This document shows positions 22,263 to 34,060 of a stretch of 64,000 nt of DNA, piece after piece. The translations under genes and the position numbers were made by a program. Below the pieces are notes generated by a model, which saw nothing but the letters and a program-made list of their open reading frames with translations, made no database searches and was not told where the DNA came from. The stretch's first letter is position 1, and each line of letters begins with the position of its first letter. Source of the stretch: Cyanophora paradoxa (Eukaryota > Glaucocystophyceae > Cyanophorales > Cyanophoraceae); assembly GCA_004431415.1 (NCBI GenBank), contig QPMI01000395.1, positions 62,001 to 126,000 of the forward strand. Direction: 5' to 3'.

Positions 22263-22284
22263 AATAAATGCAATGTTTCGCAGA

Positions 22285-23019
22285 CTGGCCTCCGCCGCCC
22301 GCCAGGGCTCGTCCCGTCGCGCCCGAAGCCGCAGGCCTGCGCACAGTCGTCCGCAGCGCCCCGGCGTTGCCCGCGTCCGTCGCGCCCTGCTCGAGCACCG
22401 AGACACGCCGCCACGCGTCGGCCCCGGCTCGGACGCGCGGACCGCAGATCTAGAGCCGCATGGTGGCTACTACAGGTGCAGTAGCTACTACAGGTGCATG
22501 CAGTGGCTACTACGGGAGTGTCAGCCTGCGTGTTTGTCAGCGACAGGGGCGCAACGGGCCCGGGCGCAGGGCGTTATCCGGGACCGCACCACGCACTTCG
22601 CACCAAGAGCGCACCACGAGCCGTAGCTGATCATGAGTGCGTCGTGCTCGCTGCAGCTGCGGGCGTCGTGCGTCGGCCGCTCTGCGGCAGAACGAAGGCT
22701 AGGCCACAGTACGCCCGGACGCATCCAAACTATACTGCCTGGCTGTCTTCGATCCTCGGGCCTACGCAATGCTGATGTGGGCGCTGGTGTCAAGAGGCGT
22801 GCTGTGTGTTGAACTTCTCCTCTGTGCCAGCGACCGGCATTTCTCCTCGATCTCGTTAAAACTACTGATAGAAAGAAATAAGCTCTATAAGAATGCATAT
22901 ATATGCCATATATATGAAAAGGTTTAATTGACTGGCGTAGGGATTTTCCAAGTCGACTTGCCCCCCCCCCCTGTCATACAAACCGAGTTGTGGGGACCGA
23001 CTTTTTTTCGCGAGCTGTG
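22285..23019. mobile_element. Truncated right end of the transposon, unit 2
   Basis: Contains the last diverged minisatellite unit, the GGTGGCTACTACAGGTGCAG region, the ATATATGCCATATATATG palindrome, a C10 run and the right inverted repeat ending at 23,019. The left end is absent because the duplication breakpoint lies in the minisatellite. Confidence 0.85.
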
Positions 23020-23224
23020 TCTAGGTATACGTATGCGTAGATCGCACGGATCTATAGCTAGATCTCTCCTCGATCGATATCGCACATCCTTTTCCTCTCT
23101 TTCATTTCCCCTCTCTCTGGATCTCTCAATTATCCGGTCAGGATTATCCGCGAGTTTCCTCCCTTCCCGAGTCCTCAAGCTTAGGCTCTCCGCGAATTCG
23201 AAACGTCGAAATCCGCTCGCAGCG

Positions 23225-26200
23225 ATGGCGGCCTTTCTCCCGGCGCCGCTCCCTCCCGCGCGCGCCTCAGCACCGACCGCGCCCCTCGTCGTCTTTGCGC
23301 CGCTCGCGATCGGCCGCCCCGCCGGCGCTGATCGCGCCGGCTCTCGTTCCGCTTGCAATTGGTCCGGCAGCACACTCGGTGCCGGGCGGAGGCGACCGGC
23401 CGCAGCGGGGGCGATCGGCCGGAGCTTTTTCGCGGGCGTGGGATCCCCCGCGCGCCTCCTGAGCCGCGGCCGGCCAGCAGCGGCAGGACAAGGTGCGCTC
23501 GGGAGAGTGCGCGAAAACGTGCCGGTTCAGCTTAAATAAGCATACTTACATGCGGAATCGCTTTTATTTGGGTTGCTCACGCGCGCGCAGGAGCCCGCTT
23601 TGAGTTCGCGGTCCGGGCGGAGCTCGGCGGCCCGGACGTCGACAGCCCCCTCCCGCCGGCACCCACCGGCTCCGACGCGCCCGTCAGCGGCGGCAGCAAC
23701 GGCGCGGGCGCGGCATCGCCGGCCCGCAAGCCAGACGCGCCGGGCGGCCAAGCTGCTGGCCTCGCGTGCCCGCTCCCTTCGCCGTCGGCCGAGGCCGGCG
23801 CGGCAAAGCAGACGGAGCCGACGGCCGATCGCGAGCAGCAGCCCTTCGAGTGGCGCAAAAACTGGTGCCGCAAATTCGAAGCCGAAGCTCCGGCGCGCGG
23901 GCCATCGGACCGGCTGCGGGGCTCACGCGCGCCCGGGCGGCGGGGGCGCGCGCAGGTACCCGGTGGCCTTCGTGGAGGACTTCCCGCGGGCCGCCCGTAC
24001 CCCTTCTCCCTCTTCGACGAGCCCCTCGTCCTCTGGGCCGTGCGCCCCGCCCGCCCCGCGCCCGCGCCGCGCCTCGCGTCCCGAGCTCTCGAGCTGCCGG
24101 CCGGCGCGCGCGGGGGGGGCGCAGGGGGAGGGCGGGGCGGTGCGCTGCGTGCTGGACCGGTGCCCGCACCGCGCGGTGCCGCTCTCGGACGGGCGCCTCG
24201 AGGGGCCCCTGCTCGAGTGCGGCTACCACGGGTGGCAGTTCGACGGATCCGGCCGCTGCGCGCGCATCCCGCAGCTCGAGGCCGGCGCCGCCATCAACCA
24301 GCGCCGCGCCTGCGTCGCCGCCTACCCCGTCGCCCTCGCCCAGGGCATCATCTTCGTGCCCGCCCCGCCCCGCCTCCCGAGCCCCGAGTCCCTTTAATTT
24401 CTCCCGAAAACGCCTCTCCAACCGTCTTGCACTGAGCGCGGGGCCGGCCGCGGGGGCAGGTGTGGGCGGACCCGAAGTCGCCCCCGACGAGTCCCTCATC
24501 CCCCGCATCGGTCCGCCCGAGCTCTAACTCTGCTATTAATATCCCTTACTGCCTCACTATCCACTCATCGGAGAACGTAGCACGTTTAATTTTAAATTTA
24601 ATTTTCGCATGCGCGTCTTTTGGATACGCGTCCTTTCTTAGTTTTCGCGCGGCCCGCGAAATCGGGCTTGCGTTCAATCATAAATTTCGCAGGACTAAAG
24701 TTCGCGTTTAATTTCGCAGGGCTGCTGGAGCACCCGGGCCTCTCGCCGGCCGTCTTCGACATGTCCCGCGACGTCCCCGTCGACCACACGATCACCCTCG
24801 AGAACCTCATGGGCGCGCCTCCTTTCTATGCACATATGCTAAGATTTTTAGAGTTGCAAATGTTTTTGGTTTCATCAGTTCTTTTGCATGCGCAGATCCC
24901 TCCCACGTACCCTTCGCGCACCATGTCCGCCTACATTTCGCGCCCTAGCCCACAAAGCCGACCTCGAATTGACTAGATTTCGGTGGTTTCGCAGGGGGCG
25001 CAGGGGACGCGGGAGTTCGCGGGCCCCATCGAGACGCGCGTCGCCGGCCGCTCGCCCGACGGCTTCCGAGGGACCTTCCGCATCTTAAGGCGGGCATTAA
25101 AATTATTGGCGTTGAGAAATTAAAGATAGAGCGCGTCGCCTTGCTAATTCTCCACTTTTCTCTTATCGTTTTGTCGCCGAAGCCCGGGGACACCCGCCGC
25201 ACTCGGCCACCGCACAATTGAGTTTCGGGTGCGGATGCGCCTCCAGGATGCGCTGCAGATATATATGCCGATATCTTTGCCTCCGGATAAATTGCTTCGC
25301 GATCGTGCGCGCAGGCGCCGTGCATGGTCGACATCACGATCGAGCAGGACAACGGGAGCGTCTCCAAACAGGCGAGTCGACGTCTTCTCATTCATCGACC
25401 GATCGAAGAGTCTCTTCAGCTATTATCGTTTTCTCTCGGCTTCGAACTCAAAAACCTTAGACACAAGAAATATGAATCTGAAGCTTTCTCAGATTTTCTG
25501 CGGACCCAAAGGGCCCTGATGCATCTCTTCGCAGGTCTTTTACGTGGTGCCGCTGGGCCCCGGGCGCGCCCGCGTCCACACCCGCTTCGTCAACATCGTC
25601 CCGAAGCCCGTCCTCGTGCGCTGCCGCCATCCCCGCCCTACAGGCGCGTCTCAGGCGCATCTCGCTCCCTGACTCAGCGGCACGCGCTCTCCGCCGCGCA
25701 GGCGGTGGCGCCGCGCTGGGCCCTCCACGCCTTCGCGAACCTGCCCCTCGACCAGGACATGATATTCCAGTGCGACCATCGGATTAAATTTTAAATGTGC
25801 TACGTTGTTATAAAGAGGACCAGGATTAAAATGCGCTGCGTTGTTACAAAAAGTTTTCGTTTTTGCTGTATAGGACATGATCTTCCAGTGCGCTCGATTC
25901 TCAGCGTTGTTCTGAAGAGCTTGAATTGCTTTAATTTCTCTGCGGCTTGAGCTTAAGCTTTAATTTACACTTTGCTTTGCTGCAGGTGCTACCAGCAGCG
26001 GCACCTGCGGGCGGCGGGCGGGGACTGGGCCGCCGCCTACTCCATTCTCGCCCCCTGCGACCGGTGCACCCCTCTAGATTTAAAGCAGCAGCTTTTCTTC
26101 TTCTTGTTTTCGCGCGCCTGGTATGGATGGCTTAAGCTTTAGGCAGGTTCGTGGTGGAGTTCCGGCGCTGGCTGGACGGGGCGCAGGCGAGCCTCCCCGT

Positions 26201-26542
26201 CCGATACACCGACGCCGCGCTCCCCGACGCCCCGCTGTGCGCTGCTCGGCGTTCGCGTTCAAATTAAATTGGATTACTGATTCTAAATTCGAACTAAATG
26301 GAGCTCCAGCGAACTAAATTCGATGCATATCTATGATTGGAGCGCACGTGATTTGCAACTGATTTAAGCGACGCGTAGAAAGAAGCTTCGATCTGAATAT
26401 TTAATTCTAAATCAAAGAAGCTGCCCCCGTCAACTTACTCTTGACGCTTTTCGCGCATGCGCAGGCCGCCGCCTTCGGTGCTGCTGGACCGCTACGAGCA
26501 GCACACGCGGCGCTGCCCCGCGTGCTCCTCCGCCCTCCGCCG

Positions 26543-26574
<32 letters not shown>

Positions 26575-26744
26575 CCGCCGTCGCCGGCGCGCTCCTCGGC
26601 GCCGCGGCGCTGCCCGCGGGGGCGTGGGCGCTGGCGGGCGCGGGCCTCGGAGTCGCGGCGGCGGGGGCCGTCGCGGGGGCTGCCCTGCGGCAGGTGGAGC
26701 GGCAACTCACGTACTTCCCCAACGATCTCAATAAGCGGCCGTGA
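23225..26744 (+). CDS. PAO/TIC55-family Rieske oxygenase, tandem copy 2
   Basis: The same 15-exon gene as copy 1, offset by 11,861 bp at the start codon. Exons 4, 8, 13 and 15, which are one base short in copy 1, have the frame-preserving run length here. This copy is instead one G short near 23,987 (exon 3, CCGCGGG) and one C short near 24,480 (exon 5). All Rieske and iron ligands, the CPAC motif and the terminal NDLNKRP are present. The last exon, read to the stop at 26,744, is fully open. It is the least damaged copy and the best template for annotating the gene. Confidence 0.88.
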
Positions 26745-26805
26745 TCAAATGTATGCATGACCGCCTCGAATTTGAACTGAGTCGTTGCATCATGGCATGT
26801 GTATA

Positions 26806-27372
26806 CTATATATCCGCGGGCGCGTTTCCGCGGTTCGTCGGAAAGTCAGGGTCTAGATCTAGATCTCCGGATCCTTCGTCGTCCGATTCCCGATCGGGAC
26901 TCGCAAATCCGCATGCGCAAGCCGAGAGGCAGCTGCAGACTGGGAGGTGAGGGGCTGCAGCTCGTTCCCGATCCGGATCCGTCGGAGGCAAGACGGCAGT
27001 CGAGGCCGAGGAATTGGAGACACGGTCTGAAAGGGCAGCCATGAGCCCGTACCGTAAGCCCGTGCCGAAGGGGACCCAGCTAGCGCCGCGTAGGCTGGCG
27101 CCGGTGCTGAAATCGAGGCGCGTACCGGCAGCGCCGCTGTGAGGCTCGCGACCGGTGTCAGTGGCCTGCAGCTGGGGCGGCGCGAGAGCGGCTGAGGACG
27201 CGACGGCTTCCTGCAGCTGCTGCTGAAGGAATGCGGCAGTTCCGCGGTCCTGTGCCGACGTTGTCATCGAGACCAGAGTCGTGGTCGCGATCGGCGTCGG
27301 AGCTGTAACGAGCTCAAGGGGGCCGGCCTCGCCGTCGCCGTCGCGGCACAGTTTTGACGATTTCAGATACAT
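26806..27372 (-). CDS. Hypothetical protein, unit 2 (weak ORF)
   Basis: Counterpart of the ORF at 15,971-16,546. The C-terminal residues differ because the unit 2 deletion ends within it. Weak support, as for the unit 1 copy. Confidence 0.25.
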   Translation of the reverse strand: MYLKSSKLCRDGDGEAGPLELVTAPTPIATTTLVSMTTSAQDRGTAAFLQQQLQEAVASSAALAPPQLQATDTGREPHSGAAGTRLDFSTGASLRGASWVPFGTGLRYGLMAALSDRVSNSSASTAVLPPTDPDRERAAAPHLPVCSCLSACACGFASPDRESDDEGSGDLDLDPDFPTNRGNAPADI

Positions 27373-27505
27373 TCAGGAATCGAAGCCGCTGCATGCGCAG
27401 CGGACTTCAGCTGCTAGTAGCCTGCTACTGCAGCAGCACCCATGGCCCAGGGGCTCCCAGAGTCTCAAAGAGTCTTAAGCTTCATGCTAACGTTGATTAC
27501 TGTAG

Positions 27506-27723
27506 GATTGCTTATTTAGCCGTGGTTTTAAATAGCCGTAAATCGCCGAGAGGCCGAATTCGGCAATTTAGACACACGGCAATTGTAAGGGGGTAGGGCT
27601 AAACGGCCGCTTTGTATGGCACAATTGCAATAGAAGAAATCCAGCGTTTCGGCAATTTATCGTCACCGCAATTCCGATTTTGGGCGAATTCGGCAATTAA
27701 ACAAAGCGGCAATTTAAGCAATC
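27506..27723. mobile_element. MITE-like element, unit 2
   Basis: 218 bp with the GATTGCTTA/TAAGCAATC ends, the same as at 16,680. Confidence 0.5.
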
Positions 27724-29768
27724 GCGATCGATGACACTGTGACAAGCCCTATCGTAGTATATAATCGTACTAGTAGTACATGTTACTACATGACAAGTAC
27801 ATGACACTAGTCACACTACATGTACACCGACTCACTACTGAGTCAACGTCCGACGGTCGCCGGCGGCCGGACTCCCGAGTCCGAGCTGAGAGCCTGAGGC
27901 TCGCCCCCGAGCCGGCGCCGGGCGCCCGCCGCGCCGGCGGCCGACCACCGGCGATCGCGAATCATCGATTCGCGATCGCGACCATCTATGGTCCCATTGG
28001 TCCGGCATCCGTCAAATCGGCGGCGACCGCGGCAGATGTCGAATCATTGTCGAGTCGTCCACCCCATGGCAGGCTTATGCACGTGCACGTGCACTTTTCG
28101 AATTCAATTGAAAAAACAAGTTTCCGACTCTTTTTGTTGAACTTCCGAGCTACTTAGTGCTACTACTTTTGTTGAACTTCCGAGCTACAGTCAGAGTTAC
28201 TCTGTGACGATTCGAGTCTCAGAGTCTCTGAGACTCTGAGTCTCTGACTGGGTTAACCCCAACAGGGCCCTACCGGTTCTTAACCGTTGCCAAAGTTGAA
28301 CTGACCGTCGGACGATTCGCAATCGATCGCGAGTGCGATTCGGTCCCGACTCCTGACCGCGGTATGCGCATATGCACATACCAGGGTATGCATGCCGCAG
28401 AGTCGGCGCAGACCGTCGGACTGGCCCGGCGCCAGGCCTAGGCCCGCAGACTAGGGCCGCAGGCCCGCAGTACGGTCGTAACGGTACATGACATGTACAC
28501 TGTACAGTTCACTGAGTCAGGCTCGTTCAAGTTTCAAAATTTCAAACTTGACAAGTTCAACGGTTTACAACTTGCCATGGCCAGGCCGTGGTCCATATGC
28601 AATGTTATGCATGGCCGGCGTTGGCCGCAGGCGACGGCGCCGACGGGGCCCTTAGACGGTTAGTTAGACCCCATTAATATTCAGGCCAGATTCGAAAGCT
28701 CCGAAGTATCTTAGAAGCCTGCAGGCTGCAGACTGCACTGCCGCTGCAGGCTGCAGCCCCCGGGCCCCTGCCAGCCCGGGCCCCGGCCCGTAGTGCTGCC
28801 AGTGGGTTCAGTCAGGGTCCCCCCCTGACCCAGTCGCTCAGCCCCCCTGACTGTGACTGAATCAGTCAACCCGAGGTTCAGTCAGGCTACCGTGCAAAAA
28901 CTAAGGAAAATGACCCAGAAATGACCCAGATGCGATCCATCTAAGTTGCCAAGCACAGTGAGCGGGCAGTAGAGGGTAATTATGCAAACAAAGAACAATG
29001 GAGAAAGAAATTCAGCCCCCGCCAGGTGTCAGAGGCCGTTAGCCTCGCTAGCGCGGGCGGTTTCGTTCAGATTTCGTTGTTTTTCTGGAGGTAAGACGGC
29101 AGAAGATCCTTTTTAGGTCGACCCACGTCAAGCTTTAGATGGGAAAAGCCCACAGGGGGGCACGCTCCCAGCAGGGTTTTCTATGGGACTGAGAGAACCT
29201 CATGATCAGTCGGCCAATTTGGTGACTCAGTCGGGTCAGTCAGACCCTCTGACTTTGACTGACAGTGACTGAACCCAGCCCTAGGCCCCCGGCCCCCGGG
29301 CCCCGGGCCCCGGGCCGCGGCGCGCCGCGCCGGGCGGCCTCCTGCCACTGCCTGCAGCTGCCACTGCCTGCCAGCTGCAGGACTTCCGAAGTTCGGAGCC
29401 TCGGAGCTACCAGGTAGAGGACTCCGGGAGCCTCGGACTCCCGGGAGTCAGGGTTCGTACCGGTATCATAGTATGGATGGCCACTGGGGCTAGTATAGTG
29501 GGCCGTTACCCGGCCGTACTACTAGTACTACGTAATACGTATACGGTAGTAGTGACCGCTGGGGGCCTGGGGCCAGTGGCCGGGCGCCACCGTACCAGAG
29601 TCCGGCGACTCGGCGGCGCCGGCGAGTCGTTAGTGACTCGTTAGTAGAGTCGTTACCAGACTCTCAGTAATATAACCTTACTAGGCTTAGTTACCCCGGG
29701 AACTTACCCGACTAGGGCTGTCGTCAGTCAGCCCCCCGGCTGGACCCCCGCGCGCGGCGCTAGCTATT
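27724..29768. other. Palindrome-rich non-coding block, unit 2
   Basis: Collinear with 16,898-18,935, with extra or missing single bases in the GGCCCC runs. The 350-bp atypical stretch is at about 28,893-29,245. No gene seen. Confidence 0.6.
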
Positions 29769-30007
29769 TAGCACATCGCACTGCAGCTGCACCCTGCAGC
29801 CAACTGTAAACATAGTCTTGCATGCGCAGCTACGAATCGATCTTCTTTAGCGCAACCGTTGAACAACAAGTTTCGAGGCGACCTCGACGTCGGCAGGCTA
29901 GCGCTCGAGTCACCGTCGCACTGCGAAAGCATACGTATACGGCGACCGTTCGCGTATACACGTACGCGTACGTATACGCACATTTATAGCACGTTGTATA
30001 ATCAACG

Positions 30008-30496
30008 TTGGCCTGCAGCTTAAGACTCTGGGCGGCCCTGCACCTGGGTGCTCTAGATTTGATGAAAGTCAACACATGTACAGGCGCACGCAACATGCAT
30101 ACGTTTCCAGCCAGCACATGTACAGCGCCGGTCGACAGCACCATAGCGCCGAAAGTCGGCCGCAGCATTTCAAGGCAGAATTCCCGCCCCCGGATCATCT
30201 CTGCAAATCCATCGGAGTCATCCCGTACGCATGCCAGAGCGTGCGGGGCCGCGTCGGCGCAAAAGTCGTCCAAGGATAGCGTTTCACAGCCTGCGTCAGC
30301 GAAGGGAAATGCGCTGGCGCTGCAGCCGCCTCGGTGTGCCTGTCCAGCCACGTACAATGAGGAGAGGAATAACGACCGGCTGGATAATATTAATCTGCTT
30401 ATGCGCGTTTCGCAGTCTGGCATAATCGACCAGGTTCGGGCATCTTTCCCTTTCGAATTCGCGCCTCTCAATAAAATCCGGTGTCGAATTCAATGA
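30008..30496 (+). CDS. Possible exon upstream of gene B, unit 2
   Basis: Same 162-codon frame as at 19,175-19,663; same strand uncertainty. Confidence 0.3.
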   Translation: MACSLRLWAALHLGALDLMKVNTCTGARNMHTFPASTCTAPVDSTIAPKVGRSISRQNSRPRIISANPSESSRTHARACGAASAQKSSKDSVSQPASAKGNALALQPPRCACPATYNEERNNDRLDNINLLMRVSQSGIIDQVRASFPFEFAPLNKIRCRIQ

Positions 30497-31828
30497 CGTT
30501 GACGCCGCCGAAATTGACCATCGGACGTCAGTTGTGGGGAGCCGTGGTCGCCGTGGACGCAGTGGTTGGAGTGGAAGCTGTACACGCCATCGATATCTCT
30601 AGATCTGCCCCGCGATCTCTGTCGCAGCCGTCCCGGCCCGCCGTGGAAATACCTGCTGCCGAAGGCGCCTCGCGATCGAGCTCGAGCCCATCGATATCGC
30701 GATCCTCCGTCTCGTTCCCGGCGTACGAGGCCTTCCACTTGGTTCGCGCTCTCGCTTTTAGCATAAGATTGCATGCGCGCGAGTTCTTCATGATCAATGA
30801 CCCGAAACTTCACCAGGCCCTGCACCGCGCGATTTCGTCGCCAAAAGTGCCATGGGACCTCGCCGACGGCAAGCAACTCGCACAGGTGCGAGTTTCTGAG
30901 CCCGTTCCTCTGAGCGATAAAAGTCTCGATCTCGATTAGTACCAAATGAGATGCGAAGCTGACTTGCACACGTGCGCGCGCGCAGGCAAACTGGGCCGTC
31001 GACACAGACGCGTGTGGGGGCACGCAAATGTCGCGGGAAGTTTTCGACAGGGCGGTGATCAGCGTGTCTAAGTTCTGGGCCGCGAAGCTCGAGAGCAGCG
31101 GATTCTTTACCGGCATACGCCTCCTGGCGCTGGACGCCGGCCTGGAAGGCGATGTCGACCTAGATCACCTCTTCCTCGCTTGCTTTCTCGTGGTGCGAAA
31201 TCATCGCCTCTTGCTCCTGCGCATGCGCATGCATCCTGAATATCGCATGTTCCGGAGCCGTTAAAAAAAACGTTAACCCTGAATACGCAGGCTGTGACGA
31301 AGCCTGTTTCTCCCGATTGCGATATCGATGGCGCGACGGCAAGCTTAAGTTCGAGGAACCGCTGCAACTCCGTCATTCGGTCTTGGATGGGTGCGCGACG
31401 CGTACGGCCGCTACTTGTTCGCCGAGTTGAATTCACAGTTTCCTAATACACGCGTGCGCTGATCGTGACTCACTCACGTCATGTCAGAGGTGGAGCTTGG
31501 CGTTTGCCATCCGAAAGGAGTCATGTCCGCGCTCCAGAAGCTGGTCGAGGCGTCGACCCGCCGCGCCCGCTGCTACAGCTCCGCGGCCGTGGACGGCGAC
31601 GCCGTTGTCGATTTCTCTAGATCTGCTCTTCCGCCTCCCGTTGCGGCTGTCGAGACGCGCCCGGCGACGCCGGAACCGTGCCTGGAACGCGACCGGCCTG
31701 CGTCCGCCCCGGGGGCCACGTCGGCCGGCTCCCGTTTGCCCCCCGAGGGGCTCCTTCGCTTTGCGCTGCACAACCGCATGGAGAAGCTACTCGCACAGCG
31801 CTGTAGAGCTCGACTTCGATCTTCGTAG
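30493..31828 (+). CDS. Gene B, unknown 346-residue protein, intact copy
   Basis: Four exons (30493-30885, 30986-31192, 31291-31390, 31488-31828) with phases 0, 0 and 1 give one frame of 346 codons plus stop. Donors are GTGCGAG, GTGCGAA and GTGCGCG; acceptors are GCGCAG, ACGCAG and TGTCAG. The start MTLTPPKLTIGRQLW is chosen because the frame is closed upstream. Landmarks: LHAREFFMINDPKLHQALH in exon 1; ANWAVDTDACGG then MSREVFDRAVISVSKFWA in exon 2; EVELGVCHPKGVMSALQKL in exon 4. The DTDACGGTQMSREVF pattern weakly resembles an EF-hand loop, but a full EF-hand is not evident. The diverged inverted copy keeps all exons. No family or function recognised. Confidence 0.7.
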
Positions 31829-32708
31829 CTGCGGCTGCAGTGCAAACGTTTCCAGTACAGCTACAGATCTCGAGCTTGAGGTAGCTATATAGGCGCGGCC
31901 CCAGTCTGTAGCTGCCAAACCATTTTCATATTACCGCGGCCGAGGTTTACGTAACAAATACTGATATACTTAGTGGCAATACCTTCGCATGCAGAGAATT
32001 CGAAGCTTTATGTATATTTTACCCTTCGGAGAGACAAGACCCAATTGCAAATGCACATAGGTATACTATAGCTAGTACTGTACCTGTAGCAACTGCAGTA
32101 CACAAGATGGGAATTTCATGGTGTAGTATTAAATACTAGGGGCCCGGCCGCGTTTGGCGCGCCGGGGGTGCAAGGGGGGAATCGGGATCTAATGAAAGAG
32201 TAGTAGTGGCACGAACATGCACGGGGCAGATGTAGATCGACCCCGGCCCAGCGCGCGCGGCAGGTTGAATTAGTAAATTAAAGATAGACACAGAGCGGCA
32301 TCTGGCCCGGCAAGGCTCGGAGCGACGATAGCTACCAGAAGCTGGATCCGTAACGACCGGAAAGCGGCGTGCAGCGGCGCGTCCGGAGGCAGTGCCCAGG
32401 CCGGGTAGCAGGCGGCGGGGGCGCACGCACGTGCACGCGGCCCGGCGGCGCAACACAGGGCTGCACGCGGCGTGCACGCAGGACACGAACTATAGCTAGT
32501 CTGCTGTCCGGGTGCCGATCGCAACAAGAGCGCCGAGCGCCCGGCCCGGCCGGCGTGCTCGGCCGGCACACGCGGTTCTGCAATATAAGCTCGATATAAG
32601 CTCGATATAAGCGCAGCAAGAGAGTACGGTCTAGATCTGGCCGGCCGGGCGTGCTCGGCTGCGATCAGCTGCAGCGGCGCAGGCAGCAACGCAAGCAGTT
32701 TCTAGGCG
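31829..32708. other. 3' flank of gene B, unit 2; no gene seen
   Basis: Counterpart of 20,990-21,867, including the three TCGATATAAGC repeats. Confidence 0.5.
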
Positions 32709-32864
32709 GAAATCTAGAGGAGACGTTGACAGGTAGAGAGAAGTGGTTCCATGCAGAATTGCGCAACGAAGAGCAAGGCGTACGCGACGCACTGCGAGGA
32801 AGCCGAAATCTAGAGGAGACAGCTAGGGAGAACTGGTTCCATGCAGAACCGCGCAAGGAATTCG
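32709..32864 (+). repeat. 96-bp direct repeat, unit 2
   Basis: Same two-copy repeat and open frame (32,651-32,878) as in unit 1. Confidence 0.5.
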
Positions 32865-33063
32865 AAGACCGGAGTTAGAGAGAAGTTAGTTTTCCCCTCG
32901 AAAACCACTTTTCCCCCTCTAATTCGACGCTCGAAAGTCGAGAGCTGACCGGTCCACCGAGCCAATCCGAACGCGAATAACCCGTCATTTTTTTCCGGTG
33001 TTGCAAACTGGACCTCGAAAACGGCCTCATAGAAAAGTTTTGGCTGAAGCGAGGGAACGGGAA

Positions 33064-33104
33064 GCAAGGGGGGGAAGACCTTCGGTCTTCTTTTCCCCCC
33101 TTGC
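33064..33104. repeat. Hairpin at end of unit 2
   Basis: Same G7/C6 stem with a CTTCGG loop as at 22,222, 22 bp before the next unit junction. Confidence 0.75.
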
Positions 33105-33126
33105 AATAAATGCAATGTTTCGCAGA

Positions 33127-33855
33127 CTGGCCTCCGCCGCCCGCCAGGGCTCGTCCCGTCGCGCCCGAAGCCGCAGGCCTGCGCACAGTCGTCCGCAGCG
33201 CCCCGGCGTTGCCCGCGTCCGTCGCGCCCTGCTCGAGCACCGAGACACGCCGCCACGCGTCGGCCCCGGCTCGGACGCGCGGACCGCAGATCTAGAGCCG
33301 CATGGTGGCTACTACAGGTGCAGTAGCTACTACAGGTGCATGCAGTGGCTACTACGGGAGTGTCAGCCTGCGTGTTTGTCAGCGACAGGGGCGCAACGGG
33401 CCCGGGCGCAGGCGTTATCCGGGACCGCACCACGCACTTCGCACCAAGAGCGCACCACGAGCCGTAGCTGATCATGAGTGCGTCGTGCTCGCTGCAGCTG
33501 CGGGCGTCGTGCGTCGGCCGCTCTGCGGCAGAACGAAGGCTAGGCCACAGTACGCCCGGACGCATCCAAACTATACTGCCTGGCTGTCTTCGATCCTCGG
33601 GCCTACGCAATGCTGATGTGGGCGCTGGTGTCAAGAGGCGTGCTGTGTGTTGAACTTCTCCTCTGTGCCAGCGACCGGCATTTCTCCTCGATCTCGTTAA
33701 AACTACTGATAGAAAGAAATAAGCTCTATAAGAATGCATATATATGCCATATATATGAAAAGGTTTAATTGACTGGCGTAGGGATTTCCAAGTCGACTTG
33801 CCCCCCCCCTGTCATACAAACCGAGTTGTGGGACCGACTTTTTTCGCGAGCTGTG
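33127..33855. mobile_element. Truncated right end of the transposon, unit 3
   Basis: As in unit 2, ending with the right inverted repeat at 33,855; the A/T and C runs are contracted. Confidence 0.85.
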
Positions 33856-34060
33856 TCTAGGTATACGTATGCGTAGATCGCACGGATCTATAGCTAGATC
33901 TCTCCTCGATCGATATCGCACATCCTTTTCCTCTCTTTCATTTCCCCTCTCTCTGGATCTCTCAATTATCCGGTCAGGATTATCCGCGAGTTTCCTCCCT
34001 TCCCGAGTCCTCAAGCTTAGGCTCTCCGCGAATTCGAAACGTCGAAATCCGCTCGCAGCG

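Larger units (their letters stand above)
10424..22284. repeat. Tandem unit 1 of a segmental triplication (11,861 bp)
   Basis: The segment starting at CTGGCCTCCGCC inside the transposon minisatellite recurs at 22,285 and 33,127, and the copies are collinear apart from one large deletion, one insertion and many single-base run-length changes. The junction shows a 3-bp microhomology: the unit end reads CAGACTG and the internal start reads CTGGCC. Order of contents: transposon right end, PAO-like gene, minus-strand ORF, MITE, palindromic block, gene B, hairpin. Confidence 0.95.
22285..33126. repeat. Tandem unit 2 (10,842 bp, carries ~1.04-kb deletion)
   Basis: Collinear with unit 1. The DNA equivalent to about 14,951-15,992 is missing and replaced by a few bases (TATAT joined through CCGCGG to CGCGTTTCC) at about 26,813-26,820. 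Run lengths in this unit most often agree with independent copies. Confidence 0.95.
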
